Shown in pieces: positions 52,842-62,070 of a stretch of 64,000 bases of DNA (the stretch's first letter is position 1; the number at the start of each line of letters is the position of its first letter). The position numbers and the translations under genes were made by a program. Source of the stretch: GCA-002727735 sp038134525 (lineage in GTDB: Bacteria > Bacteroidota > Bacteroidia > Flavobacteriales_D > Parvicellaceae); the NCBI GenBank assembly GCA_038134525.1, contig JAYPVI010000004.1:62001-126000 (forward strand). The letters run 5' to 3'. A model generated the notes under the pieces. That model searched no databases and had not been told where the DNA came from. It saw only the letters and a list, made by a program, of their open reading frames with translations.

Positions 52842-52861
52842 AGTACAATTTATTGTACAAT
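52842..52861. promoter_or_regulatory. palindromic TGTACA-type operator of yefM-yoeB
   Basis: AGTACA (52842-52847) and TTGTACAA (52853-52860) form an inverted repeat GTACAA-TTTA-TTGTAC. YefM of E. coli binds paired palindromes with a TGTACA core upstream of its own operon; the resemblance is close and the position, between divergent rdgB and yefM, fits autoregulation. Confidence 0.6.
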
Positions 52862-52887
52862 AATAATGGTTTATTTATTTTTACAAT

Positions 52888-53148
52888 ATGGAAATTACGA
52901 CATATTCAAATTTTAGGCAACACTTAAAATCATTTTTAGATAAAGTGATGGAGTCCAAAACACCCTTGTATGTAAAAAGAACAAAAGGGGAAGATGTGGT
53001 AGTGCTGTCAAAGTCAGATTATGAGTCTATGGAAGAAACCCTTTATTTACTTAGTTCAGAGAAAAATAGAACCCACTTATTAGAGAGTATAAAGCAAGCT
53101 GAAAAAGGAGAAGTTGAAAAAGTGAAGATGGAAGAATTATGGAAATAG
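52888..53148 (+). CDS. yefM: YefM/Phd-family antitoxin
   Basis: An 86-residue antitoxin with the Phd/YefM DNA-binding N-terminus (MEITTYSNFRQHLKSFLDKV, VLSKSDYESMEETLYLL) and an acidic C-terminal tail that would cover the toxin. It overlaps yoeB by 10 bases, so translation is coupled. The promoter region holds a TGTACA palindrome. Confidence 0.93.
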   Translation: MEITTYSNFRQHLKSFLDKVMESKTPLYVKRTKGEDVVVLSKSDYESMEETLYLLSSEKNRTHLLESIKQAEKGEVEKVKMEELWK

Positions 53149-53402
53149 TATTTACCAAAAATGCGTTGAAAGACCTCAAGTATTGGAAGAAACAAAAGAA
53201 CAAAGAAATTCTTCTGCGTATTGAATCACTACTTAATGATATTATCAAAAATCCATTTGAGGGAATTGGAAATCCAGAACCCTTGAAATATCAACTATCT
53301 GGATACTGGAGCAGACGTATAACGAAAGAACATCGTCTCATTTACACGATAAAAGATGGCAAAATCATTATTGTTACTGCACTTCGATACCATTATGATT
53401 AA
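53139..53402 (+). CDS. yoeB: YoeB-family ribosome-dependent mRNA interferase toxin
   Basis: The sequence aligns with E. coli YoeB over its full length: NPFEGIGNPEPLKYQLSGYWSRRITKEHRLIY and a terminal RYHY. The catalytic residues Glu46, Arg65 and His83 of E. coli correspond to Glu47, Arg66 and His85 here, all present, so the toxin should be active. It cuts mRNA at the ribosomal A site when free of YefM. Confidence 0.94.
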   Translation: MEIVFTKNALKDLKYWKKQKNKEILLRIESLLNDIIKNPFEGIGNPEPLKYQLSGYWSRRITKEHRLIYTIKDGKIIIVTALRYHYD

Positions 53403-53442
53403 TTTTCAATAACATTCTAGCGTTAATAATTCAATTTTAGTT

Positions 53443-54429
53443 TTGTCTTTTAAGAATCTAATCTCCCCTATTTTTGATGAAGTGAAAAAAGTAGCCGTTA
53501 TAGAAGGAGGATACAGCAGTGAAAAAGCCGTATCCATAAAAAGCGCTCAAACTGTTTTTGACAATTTGGACCGTTCTAAATTTGATCCTACTCGAGTGTT
53601 GATAGATGAAAATGAATGGACTGCTTATGATGAAGATGGCAGATACCCCATTGATAAAAATGACTTTAGTTTTAGTAAAAACAACCAGAAAGTTCAATTT
53701 GAATACGCATTTATTGTGATACACGGAACACCTGGTGAAGATGGAAAACTACAAGGATATTTTGATATGATTGGCCTTCCATACAACACCTCATCAGCGG
53801 CCATAACTTCTCTCACTTTTCAAAAATTTCATTGCAATAGATACTTAAGCACATTTGGAATTCAAGTAGCTGACGCTGTATTAATCAAAAAAGGAGACCA
53901 AATAAATAAGCAAGAAATTTTAAATAAAGTTGGTCTACCTTGCTTTGTAAAACCGACTGATGCTGGGAGCAGTTTTGGGGTTTCAAAAGTTAAAGAAGAA
54001 AATCAATTGTTAGATGCCGTAGATCATGCATTTGAGCATGGTGAAGAAGTTATCATAGAGGCTTTCATTTCAGGCAGAGAACTAACTAATGGAGTTTATC
54101 GAAATGAAGAAGGTATTCATGTACTACCCATCACTGAAATCATTTCAGAAAATGAATTTTTTGATTATGAAGCTAAATATAAGGGTCAATCTAATGAAGT
54201 AACTCCTGCTCAAATTTCATCAGCTTTGGAAAAAGATATTAAAGATTTAACTTTTAGGATTTATGATATGCTGGGTATGAAAGGGATCGCTAGGATGGAT
54301 TATATTGTAAATGATAAAGGAACTCCTTATTTGATAGAAATTAATTCAGTTCCTGGTATGAGCAAGGAAAGTATTGTGCCACAGATGGCTTATTGCAAAA
54401 AAATTGAATTAAATAATATTTTATTTTGA
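53443..54429 (+). CDS. ddl: D-alanine-D-alanine ligase
   Basis: An ATP-grasp enzyme that makes the D-Ala-D-Ala end of peptidoglycan precursors. The N-terminal part shows VAVIEGGYSSEKAVSIKSA and GTPGEDGKLQGYFDMIGLPY, the central ATP-grasp domain LPCFVKPTDAGSSFGVSKV, and the metal/ATP motif MARMDYIVNDKGTPYLIEINSVPGM-like end (GIARMDYIV, LIEINSVPG). The start is TTG at 53443. Length is standard. It follows yoeB by 40 bases but is unlikely to depend on it. Confidence 0.95.
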   Translation: MSFKNLISPIFDEVKKVAVIEGGYSSEKAVSIKSAQTVFDNLDRSKFDPTRVLIDENEWTAYDEDGRYPIDKNDFSFSKNNQKVQFEYAFIVIHGTPGEDGKLQGYFDMIGLPYNTSSAAITSLTFQKFHCNRYLSTFGIQVADAVLIKKGDQINKQEILNKVGLPCFVKPTDAGSSFGVSKVKEENQLLDAVDHAFEHGEEVIIEAFISGRELTNGVYRNEEGIHVLPITEIISENEFFDYEAKYKGQSNEVTPAQISSALEKDIKDLTFRIYDMLGMKGIARMDYIVNDKGTPYLIEINSVPGMSKESIVPQMAYCKKIELNNILF

Positions 54430-54474
54430 ATTGGTTTATGAATCTTTTTAAGACATTTGTTCCAAAAAAATTGT

Positions 54475-55482
54475 ATGATTAAAATTGGTATTGTTGGTTA
54501 CGGATATTGGGGCAAAAATTTAGTTAGAAACTTTTACTACTTAGATGGTTGTCATATTGAATATGTATGTGAAAAAAATGAAAATAACGCTAATAAGTGT
54601 TCGTCAACTTACCCAAACATAAATGTGGTTAATGATGTCGAAACTTTATTTAATGATCAAAATGTGGATGCTATTGTTATTGCAACCCCAGTAGATACAC
54701 ATTATCAGCTAGCAAAAGATGCTTTATTACATAGTAAACATGTTTTGGTAGAGAAACCTCTCACCAGCTCATATAAAGAAGCCAAAGAATTAGTCGATAT
54801 AGCATTAGAAAAAAATAAAATTTTAATGGTAGATCATACTTTTTTATACACCGGCGCTGTAATGAAGTTGAAAGAATTAGTTGATGATAACAACCTAGGA
54901 GATATTCAGTATGTTGACTCTACAAGAATTAATCTAGGCTTATTTCAGCACGATGTCAACGTATTGTGGGATCTTGCACCCCACGATATTTCCATATCAA
55001 ATTATCTCCTTGAAAAAAAACCAAAATCTGTTCAGGCTACTGGTGTTTCACATACCAAAAATGAAATTGAGAATATTGCCTATCTAACTTTAAAATACGA
55101 AAATAATATCATTGCCCACTTTAATTGTTCTTGGGTATCTCCTGTGAAAATTAGACAAATGCTCATTGGTGGAACAGAAAAAATGGTTGTTTTTAATGAC
55201 ATGGAACCAACTGAGAAAATCAAAATATATGATTCTGGATATCAATACGAAAATGATGACGAAAGAAATGACATATTAATTGATTACAGAACAGGAGATA
55301 TAAATGTTCCCAAAATTAAAATGACAGAAGCATTGAGCTTAATGGCAGCTGATTTTATAAATAGTGTAGAGAATAATACTACTCCCATTTCTAATGCTCA
55401 GCTAGGTTTAGATGTTGTGGAAATTTTAGATGCTGCAGAAAGATCTATAAAAAATAACGGTAAAGAAATATCATTAGTTTGA
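54475..55482 (+). CDS. Gfo/Idh/MocA-family sugar oxidoreductase
   Basis: The N-terminal Rossmann domain shows GIVGYGYWGKNLVRNF and the family motif VLVEKPLTSS; the C-terminal part is the usual beta-sheet domain. It probably oxidises or reduces a nucleotide sugar at C3. ATG at 54475 is preferred over an upstream start that would add six residues. It heads a tightly spaced run of plus-strand glycan genes, and the set oxidoreductase/acyltransferase/DegT is the usual toolkit for making a 3-acylamino sugar. Substrate is inferred. Confidence 0.85.
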   Translation: MIKIGIVGYGYWGKNLVRNFYYLDGCHIEYVCEKNENNANKCSSTYPNINVVNDVETLFNDQNVDAIVIATPVDTHYQLAKDALLHSKHVLVEKPLTSSYKEAKELVDIALEKNKILMVDHTFLYTGAVMKLKELVDDNNLGDIQYVDSTRINLGLFQHDVNVLWDLAPHDISISNYLLEKKPKSVQATGVSHTKNEIENIAYLTLKYENNIIAHFNCSWVSPVKIRQMLIGGTEKMVVFNDMEPTEKIKIYDSGYQYENDDERNDILIDYRTGDINVPKIKMTEALSLMAADFINSVENNTTPISNAQLGLDVVEILDAAERSIKNNGKEISLV

Positions 55483-55970
55483 GGACCATTTCAGAAAATA
55501 CCAACAAGAAATCATTGAATAACATTAACATTGGAAAGGATGTTAAAATATATGACTTTGTAAATGCTTACAACTGTACAATTGATGATTACTCTAAAAT
55601 TGGAACATTTGTAGAAATTCAAAAAAATGCATTTATTGGGAAAAATTGTAAAATTTCTAGCCATACATTTATTTGCGAGGGTGTTACAATTGAGGATGAA
55701 GTATTTATTGGTCATAATGTATCGTTTATAAACGATATGTTTCCAAAAGCTGTAAATGATGATGGTAGCATGCAAACAGATAATGACTGGGAGCTTAAAA
55801 CTACTTTGGTTAAAAAAAGAGCTAGTATTGGGACTAGCGCAACCATTTTAGGTGGAGTAACCATTGGTGAAAATTCATTAATTGGGGCTGGCTCCGTAGT
55901 AACTAGGGATGTTCCCTCCAATGTGGTAGTTGCTGGAAATCCAGCTAGAATTATTAAAAAATTAAAATGA
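55479..55970 (+). CDS. hexapeptide-repeat (LbetaH) acyltransferase
   Basis: Left-handed beta-helix made of hexapeptide repeats (IGKDVKIYDFVNAYNCTI, IGTFVEIQKNAFIGKNC, ILGGVTIGENSLIGAGSVVT) ending VAGNPARIIKKLK. Similar to WbpD/WlbB-type N-acetyltransferases. Start is TTG, overlapping the previous stop by four bases (TTGA). It probably acylates the amino sugar made by the next gene's aminotransferase. Confidence 0.85.
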   Translation: MRTISENTNKKSLNNINIGKDVKIYDFVNAYNCTIDDYSKIGTFVEIQKNAFIGKNCKISSHTFICEGVTIEDEVFIGHNVSFINDMFPKAVNDDGSMQTDNDWELKTTLVKKRASIGTSATILGGVTIGENSLIGAGSVVTRDVPSNVVVAGNPARIIKKLK

Positions 55971-57067
55971 TTGAAACAATTAATTGTCTAGATTTAAAAG
56001 GGCAGCATGCTCAGATAAAAGACGAAATATTTGAGGCTTTTGAAAAAGTATATGCAAAAACAGCATTTTCAGGAGGACCATTTGTTCAAGAATTCGAAGA
56101 AAATTTTGCAAAATTTATTGGGACTAAATACGCTATTGGTGTATCAAGTGGAACAACTGCATTGCATTTATCTATGCTAGCTTTGGGAATAGGCCCAGGA
56201 GATGAAGTAATCATGCCTGCTAATACTTTTATAGCTACCCCATGGGGTCCTTCTCATGCTGGAGCAACACCCGTTTTTGTGGATTGTGATGCTAAAACAT
56301 GGCAAATAGATGCATCAAAAATTGAAGATGCAATTACTTCAAAAACCAAAGCTATAATTGGCGTTCATTTATATGGACAACCTTTTGACATTGATGCTGT
56401 AAAAGAAATTTGTGATAGGCATAATCTTTTTTTAATTGAAGATGCTGCCCAGGCTCATGGAGCTAAATATAAAGGAACTAAGGTTGGCACTTATGGCGAA
56501 ATGGCCTGCTATAGTTTCTATCCTGGAAAAAACTTAGGTGCATGCGGAGAAGGTGGAGGCATAACGACTAATAATGAAAAAATTAAAGATCATTTGCATT
56601 CACTGAGAAATCATGGTTGTAAAGAAAGATATTATCATGACGAAATTGGTTACAATTACAGAATGGGAGGGTTGGAAGGAGCATCTTTAAGTGTTAAATT
56701 AAAATATATTGAAGGATGGAACCAAAAAAGACAAGAAATAGCAAAAAGATATTTAGCAGAAATTGATAATCCTAAAATTCAAATGCAATTTCAACCAGAT
56801 TGGTCAGATTCTGTATTTCATTTATTTGTCGTAATTCCTGAAGATAAAATTGATTTTGAAAATCACCTGAAACAAAATGGTATTAATCCAGCTTACCACT
56901 ACCCTGTGCCTTGTCACTTACAAAAAGCATATCAATATTTGGGTTATAAAAAGGGTGATTTTCCAAATGCAGAGTACTTGGCGGAAAATTGTATTAGTTT
57001 GCCTATGTATGCAGAATTGGAATATAAAAACATCAATAAGGTTATTCATTCAATAAATGCATACTAA
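55967..57067 (+). CDS. DegT/DnrJ/EryC1-family sugar aminotransferase (first copy)
   Basis: A PLP enzyme that puts an amino group on a keto nucleotide sugar. It shows FSGGPFVQEFEENFAKFIG, GVSSGTTALHLSMLALG, EDAAQAHGAKYKG and the PLP-lysine region YPGKNLGACGEGGGI. Length 366 is standard. It starts with an ATGA overlap after the acyltransferase. Confidence 0.92.
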   Translation: MIETINCLDLKGQHAQIKDEIFEAFEKVYAKTAFSGGPFVQEFEENFAKFIGTKYAIGVSSGTTALHLSMLALGIGPGDEVIMPANTFIATPWGPSHAGATPVFVDCDAKTWQIDASKIEDAITSKTKAIIGVHLYGQPFDIDAVKEICDRHNLFLIEDAAQAHGAKYKGTKVGTYGEMACYSFYPGKNLGACGEGGGITTNNEKIKDHLHSLRNHGCKERYYHDEIGYNYRMGGLEGASLSVKLKYIEGWNQKRQEIAKRYLAEIDNPKIQMQFQPDWSDSVFHLFVVIPEDKIDFENHLKQNGINPAYHYPVPCHLQKAYQYLGYKKGDFPNAEYLAENCISLPMYAELEYKNINKVIHSINAY

Positions 57068-58106
57068 AAGGATTCTTCAAAAAATAAAGCAAACTATTGA
57101 TGCCCTAAAACTTGATCTTAAGGGTAAGATCGTATTAACAGAAGCTGCTACCGGACCTTATTGTGTAACACCAATAATAGCAGCTTTATCAGGTGCTGAA
57201 AAAGTATTTGCATTTACAAAACCTTCAAAATATGGTAGTATAGAAGATGTAATAAATCAAACTAATTTATTTCTCAGTTTAGCTCCCGAAATGGCACAGA
57301 AGATACAAATCATAAATAATCTTACTCCTACCATAATTTCACAAGCAGATATTATAACAAATTCCGGACATTTAAGACCTTTAAATGATAAAGTATTAAA
57401 ACATGTTAAAAAAGGTTGTGTAGTATCTCTTATGTATGAGGCTTGGGAATGGAGGGAAGGAGATCTGGATTTGAATTTCTGCAAAAAAAACAATATAGAG
57501 GTTGGTGCAATTAATGAAAGACATCCTGATGTAGATGTATTTAATTATTTAGGAGACATGGCAATAAAACAGATTTTTGATGCAGGTCTTAATCCTTACA
57601 AAAATAAATTTATCTTGTTATGCAATAATGACTTTGGGCCATACATTGCTGATACTCTTTCAAAAAACTGTAGTGAATTACTTGTAATTGAAGAAGAACA
57701 AAATAAAAATAAATATCAGCATCTTCCTATCTTATTTTCAGACACATTCTATCATCCAATTATCCCTGTTAATTTTAAAAATGCTGATGCAATTATTTTT
57801 AGTGCATATCCTTTTGATAAAAATTGGATTGGTGGAAAAAAATCTGAAATAAATATCGATTTAATTCAAAATCAATTGAATACACCTTTTATTATTAGGT
57901 TTTCAGGTAATATTGATGAAACATACTGTAAAAATAAAATTAACTACTATCCTGAGTCAATAAATTCAGGACATATGGGAATTATACCTTCAGAAATAGG
58001 ATTTGATCCAATTATTCGCTTACAATCGGGTGGGCTAAAAGTTGGAGAAGCCTTATTAAACGGCAATAAAACACATAATAACGTAAATATTTTAGATATA
58101 TTATGA
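57057..58106 (+). CDS. unrecognised conserved-looking protein in the glycan operon
   Basis: I do not recognise the family. The N-terminal part (LDLKGKIVLTEAATGPYCVTPIIAALSGAEKVFAFTKPSKYGS) looks like a nucleotide-binding Rossmann core, followed by TNSGHLRPL and GAINERHPDVDVFNYLGDMA. The second half has a further alpha/beta segment and ends ...GLKVGEALLNGNK. No signal peptide or membrane helix. It overlaps the aminotransferase by 11 bases and the formyltransferase by 4, so it is co-translated with them and is likely a soluble enzyme or partner of the same sugar pathway. A dehydrogenase-like role is a guess. Confidence 0.75.
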   Translation: MHTKRILQKIKQTIDALKLDLKGKIVLTEAATGPYCVTPIIAALSGAEKVFAFTKPSKYGSIEDVINQTNLFLSLAPEMAQKIQIINNLTPTIISQADIITNSGHLRPLNDKVLKHVKKGCVVSLMYEAWEWREGDLDLNFCKKNNIEVGAINERHPDVDVFNYLGDMAIKQIFDAGLNPYKNKFILLCNNDFGPYIADTLSKNCSELLVIEEEQNKNKYQHLPILFSDTFYHPIIPVNFKNADAIIFSAYPFDKNWIGGKKSEINIDLIQNQLNTPFIIRFSGNIDETYCKNKINYYPESINSGHMGIIPSEIGFDPIIRLQSGGLKVGEALLNGNKTHNNVNILDIL

Positions 58107-59035
58107 GTCTCTTGACTTTTATAGCAATAGGTCGATCGCGTTATCTTATCGATACTATTAAGTATCTTGAAAATAATGGACTAAAATGTATTGCGATAAT
58201 CAGCGGGGAAGGTAATGATGAATATAGTGTATCAGTTAATGATTTTAGTAATCTTGCATCCAAAATCAAAGCTCAATTTTTTAACATAAGTAAGCTAGAA
58301 AAAGATGAAATATTTAAACTAATCAGATTAAATAAAGTGAAAATTGCCATTAGTGTCAATTGGAAATTCCGAATCAATGAAAGTTTTATAAACCTTTTTG
58401 AGTTAGGCATATTAAATTTACATTTGGGTAATTTACCAGATTATAAAGGAAATGCAACTGTTAATTGGAGTATAATTAATGGTGAAAACCATATATACGC
58501 CAATATACATAAAATGGGAAGAGAGATTGATTCAGGTGATATTATTGCTCGACATAAAATAGTAATTAATAATGAAACTTATGTTGGAGATGTTTTAGAT
58601 GAGTCGCTAGAAGTTGCGCCTCAGTTATTTTTGAAATCCATTATTAAACTTATGGAGGATGATTCTTATTTCTTGGTAAAAGGAAATATAGATGGTTTAA
58701 GATGTTTTCCTAGGCTTCCTCAGGATGGAGAAATAGATTGGAATCAGTCAGCTGATAAAATATCTAAATTAATAAGAGCATCTTCAAAACCATACCCGGG
58801 AGCTTTTACTTTTTATAATGGGAAAAAAATTATTATTTGGAAAGCAAAAGTTACCAAATGGGATAACCCATTTCTTGCAATAAAAGGCCATATTATTAAA
58901 TTGAATAAACTAGAAAAAACAGCTTATGTGTCTTGCAAAGATGGAGTACTTAAACTTACTGATATTGAAGTTGATGGTGAAAAAAAGCTTCCAACAGATA
59001 TTTTTAAAAGTGTTCGATTAAGATTAGGTAAATAA
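58103..59035 (+). CDS. sugar N-formyltransferase (methionyl-tRNA formyltransferase fold)
   Basis: Transfers a formyl group from N10-formyl-tetrahydrofolate to an amino sugar. The catalytic triad of the fold is present: Asn105 and His107 in NLHLGNLPDYKG, and Asp143 in REIDSGDIIA. A C-terminal OB-like domain (about 205-310) is seen. Length fits enzymes such as WbkC or VioF. The presence of an aminotransferase two genes upstream makes a formamido sugar a likely product. Confidence 0.88.
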   Translation: MSLLTFIAIGRSRYLIDTIKYLENNGLKCIAIISGEGNDEYSVSVNDFSNLASKIKAQFFNISKLEKDEIFKLIRLNKVKIAISVNWKFRINESFINLFELGILNLHLGNLPDYKGNATVNWSIINGENHIYANIHKMGREIDSGDIIARHKIVINNETYVGDVLDESLEVAPQLFLKSIIKLMEDDSYFLVKGNIDGLRCFPRLPQDGEIDWNQSADKISKLIRASSKPYPGAFTFYNGKKIIIWKAKVTKWDNPFLAIKGHIIKLNKLEKTAYVSCKDGVLKLTDIEVDGEKKLPTDIFKSVRLRLGK

Positions 59036-59983
59036 ATGAATCACAAAACAGAAATTACGATTGTTATTCCCTTTTTAAATGAAGAGGAGAACATTCCAAA
59101 TCTAATAAAAGCTCTCAATGAGTTATACAAATCTTCTAATCTAATTTTTGAAGTGATTTTTGTGGATGATGGATCAAACGATGGATCATTCATCAAATTC
59201 AAACAACAAAATTTTAATTCATTTGATGCAAAAATCATTAAACTTTCTCAAAATTATGGATCTCATGCAGCACTAAGAGCAGGAATTAAAAATGCAAAAG
59301 GAAAATACATTGGATTTAGCTATGCTGATTTGCAGGACCCTTTAGAGCTACAGCTTCAAATGTATAATACAGCAAAAAACAAAAAAGCAAATATTGTTTG
59401 GGGAACAAGACAAAAAACTAACAACTCTTTTATAGAAACAATTTTCTCCTTCATATATGCCTTTTTAATGAGGAAATTTGTTAATAAAAAATACCCTATA
59501 AAAGGTTTTGACATAGTCCTTTTTGATGAAAAAGTGAAAAATGAATTAAACAATAATATAGAAGCAAATTCATCAATTTTTTTACAGATTCTTTCATTAG
59601 GGTTCAAGCAAGAAACTATTTTCTACAACAAATTAGAACGAAAAAGAGGAAAATCAAAATGGAATTTATCCAAAAAAATTAAATTATTTATTGACTCATT
59701 TATAGCCTTCTCCTATTTTCCTATTAAGCTGGTTACTCTATCTGGAATACTATTTTTTATTTTGGGTTCAATATGGACAATTTATATAGTTTACAGAGAA
59801 CTCACTATTGGAGACTTAGACCCGGGTTGGCCTGCTTTGGTGTCTATATTAATGATTGGATTTGGAGTTACTATTATAGGATTAGGCATTATAGCCGAAT
59901 ATTTATGGAGAACATTAGATGCTTCAAGAAAAAGGCCAGTTTATATTATTGATGAAATTTTTGAATTAACTAATCATGAGTAA
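59036..59983 (+). CDS. glycosyltransferase family 2, GtrB/DPM1-like polyprenyl-phosphate transferase
   Basis: The GT2 domain shows ITIVIPFLNEEENIPNLI, FVDDGSNDGS and YADLQDPLEL with the metal-binding DxD-like region. Two C-terminal membrane helices (about 235-258 and 268-292) are typical of GtrB-type enzymes that load a sugar onto undecaprenyl phosphate. It begins directly after the formyltransferase stop and overlaps the next gene by 8 bases. Confidence 0.9.
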   Translation: MNHKTEITIVIPFLNEEENIPNLIKALNELYKSSNLIFEVIFVDDGSNDGSFIKFKQQNFNSFDAKIIKLSQNYGSHAALRAGIKNAKGKYIGFSYADLQDPLELQLQMYNTAKNKKANIVWGTRQKTNNSFIETIFSFIYAFLMRKFVNKKYPIKGFDIVLFDEKVKNELNNNIEANSSIFLQILSLGFKQETIFYNKLERKRGKSKWNLSKKIKLFIDSFIAFSYFPIKLVTLSGILFFILGSIWTIYIVYRELTIGDLDPGWPALVSILMIGFGVTIIGLGIIAEYLWRTLDASRKRPVYIIDEIFELTNHE

Positions 59984-60947
59984 AATAGAAAACTCAAAAA
60001 TATTAGTCACGGGTGGAGCAGGTTTCGTGGGCTCTTATGTTGTGGAGGAATTACTAAAGAAATCGCCTAAAAAAGTTACTATCATTGATAACATGCTTCG
60101 CGGCACTAATAGAAATATGCAAAGCTTTAATAGTAATGATAAAGTAACTTTCATTGAAGGTGATATACGTGATGTAGAATTAATGGAAAAATTAATTTCT
60201 AATGCAGATTATGTTTTTCACCTTGCGGCATTAAGAATAACAAGATGTGCTGAAAACCAAAAAGAAGCATTTGATGTAATGGCTCAAGCTACTTTTAATA
60301 TTATAGATTTTTGTAAAAAATATGAAATAAAAAAAATAATTTATTCATCAACCGCTTCAGTTTATGGTTTAGCACAAAACTTCCCTACACCTGAAAGTGA
60401 TAATACATACGACAACAAAACTTTTTATGGTGCTGCAAAATCTTTTGGTGAGTCAATGTTAAGATCATACCATGACATGCATGATTTAGATTATGTAGCC
60501 TTAAGGTATTTTAATATATATGGTCCTAGAATGGATACTGAGGGCAAATATACCGAGGTCATGATCAAATGGCTTGATTGCATAAGAACTAATAAGCCAC
60601 CATTAATTTTTGGAGATGGTTCAACTTCAATGGATTTTGTTTATGTAAAAGATGTGGCATTAGCTAATATTGCTGCTCTTGAAAGTGATGTGACTGATGA
60701 AGTATTTAATATTGGTTTTCAAAGAGAAACTTCTTTGAAAGAATTACTTGAAATTATGCTCAAGGTTACTAATTCTAGATTAAAACCAGAACATAGACCT
60801 GACAATACAATAAACCCTGTTAATAAAAGAATTGCAAATATTTCAAAAGCCAAAGAGATGTTAGGTTTTAAACCTACAATATCTCTTGAAAAAGGCCTAG
60901 AAGAGCTCTATAAGTGGTATTTAGAAATCAAAGGAGAAGTTTATTAA
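59976..60947 (+). CDS. NAD-dependent nucleotide-sugar epimerase/dehydratase (extended SDR)
   Basis: The Rossmann fold has TGGAGFVGSYVVEEL at the NAD site, YSSTASVYG, and the catalytic YGAAK. FGDGSTSMDFVYVKDVA and GFKPTISLEKGLEELYKWY are conserved extended-SDR blocks. Acts on a nucleotide sugar, as a 4-epimerase or 4,6-dehydratase; the sequence does not decide which. Confidence 0.9.
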   Translation: MSKIENSKILVTGGAGFVGSYVVEELLKKSPKKVTIIDNMLRGTNRNMQSFNSNDKVTFIEGDIRDVELMEKLISNADYVFHLAALRITRCAENQKEAFDVMAQATFNIIDFCKKYEIKKIIYSSTASVYGLAQNFPTPESDNTYDNKTFYGAAKSFGESMLRSYHDMHDLDYVALRYFNIYGPRMDTEGKYTEVMIKWLDCIRTNKPPLIFGDGSTSMDFVYVKDVALANIAALESDVTDEVFNIGFQRETSLKELLEIMLKVTNSRLKPEHRPDNTINPVNKRIANISKAKEMLGFKPTISLEKGLEELYKWYLEIKGEVY

Positions 60948-60948
60948 A

Positions 60949-62070
60949 ATGAAAATTCCAATTGCCAAACCTTTTTTAGGAAAAGAAGAAGCTGATGCAG
61001 CTCACAAGACAATTCTAAGTGGATGGGTTACTCAAGGTCCAAAAGTTGCAGAGTTTGAGGAAAATTTTGCTCAATATGTAGGTTCAAAATATGCCGTTGC
61101 CGTGTCTAATTGTACTACAGCATTGCACTTGAGTATGATCGTTACCGGGATTAAAGAAGGGGACGAAGTAATATGCCCTTCCATGTCATATGTAGCCACA
61201 GCTAACTGTATAATGTATGTAGGAGCTAAACCAGTTTTTGCAGAAGTAAACAAGGATTATAATCTTGATATTAATGATGTTGAAAAGAAAATAAATTCTA
61301 GAACTAAAGCTATACTTTTAGTTCATCAAATGGGTATGCCAGCTGATATTGAAGCTTTCCAAAAACTATGTAAAGAAAAGAACTTAGTTTTAATTGAAGA
61401 CGCAGCATGTGCTATTGGCTCTGAATATAAAGGGCAGAAAATCGGATCTCATTCAGACTTAGTTTGTTTTTCCTTTCACCCCAGAAAGGTTATAACAACA
61501 GGAGATGGAGGTATGATTACCACATCAAGAAAAGATTACAATGATCGTTTAAAACTACTAAGACAACATGCCATGTCAGTTAACGATAGGGTCAGACATG
61601 AATCAAATAAAATTATTTTTGAAGATCACTTAGAAGTAGGTTATAATTACAGAATGACTGACATCCAAGCTTCCGTTGGAATAGAACAATTAAAAAAATT
61701 AGACTTCATCGTTGAAAAAAGAAGGAAAATAGCAAAAAAATATATTGATGCATTTAGAAATATAAGCTTCTTAAATCTTCCCATAGAAAAAGATGGTTAC
61801 AAAAGTAACTTTCAATCATTTTGTATTTTATTGGAAGAGAACTGCACAATTTCCAGAAATAAATTGATGCAAATACTCTTAGAAAAAGGAATATCCTCAC
61901 GAAGAGGAATAATGACAGCACATCAGGAAAGTGCTTACAAGAAAAGAGAAGAGAGTCTGCCTAGAAGCGAATATCTGAGAGATAACAGTATTATAGTACC
62001 ATTATATAATTCTATGACCGATGAAGAGATTGAACATGTAATTAAAATCTTCAATAAATTACTTCAATGA
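60949..62070 (+). CDS. DegT/DnrJ/EryC1-family sugar aminotransferase (second copy)
   Basis: PLP-dependent aminotransferase with GWVTQGPKVAEFEENFAQYVGSKYAVAVSNCTTAL, EDAACAIGSEYKG and the PLP lysine region SFHPRKVITTGDGGMI. It differs enough from the copy at 56 kb to act on another sugar or position. One base separates it from the SDR gene; the next gene starts within its stop (ATGA). Confidence 0.92.
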   Translation: MKIPIAKPFLGKEEADAAHKTILSGWVTQGPKVAEFEENFAQYVGSKYAVAVSNCTTALHLSMIVTGIKEGDEVICPSMSYVATANCIMYVGAKPVFAEVNKDYNLDINDVEKKINSRTKAILLVHQMGMPADIEAFQKLCKEKNLVLIEDAACAIGSEYKGQKIGSHSDLVCFSFHPRKVITTGDGGMITTSRKDYNDRLKLLRQHAMSVNDRVRHESNKIIFEDHLEVGYNYRMTDIQASVGIEQLKKLDFIVEKRRKIAKKYIDAFRNISFLNLPIEKDGYKSNFQSFCILLEENCTISRNKLMQILLEKGISSRRGIMTAHQESAYKKREESLPRSEYLRDNSIIVPLYNSMTDEEIEHVIKIFNKLLQ

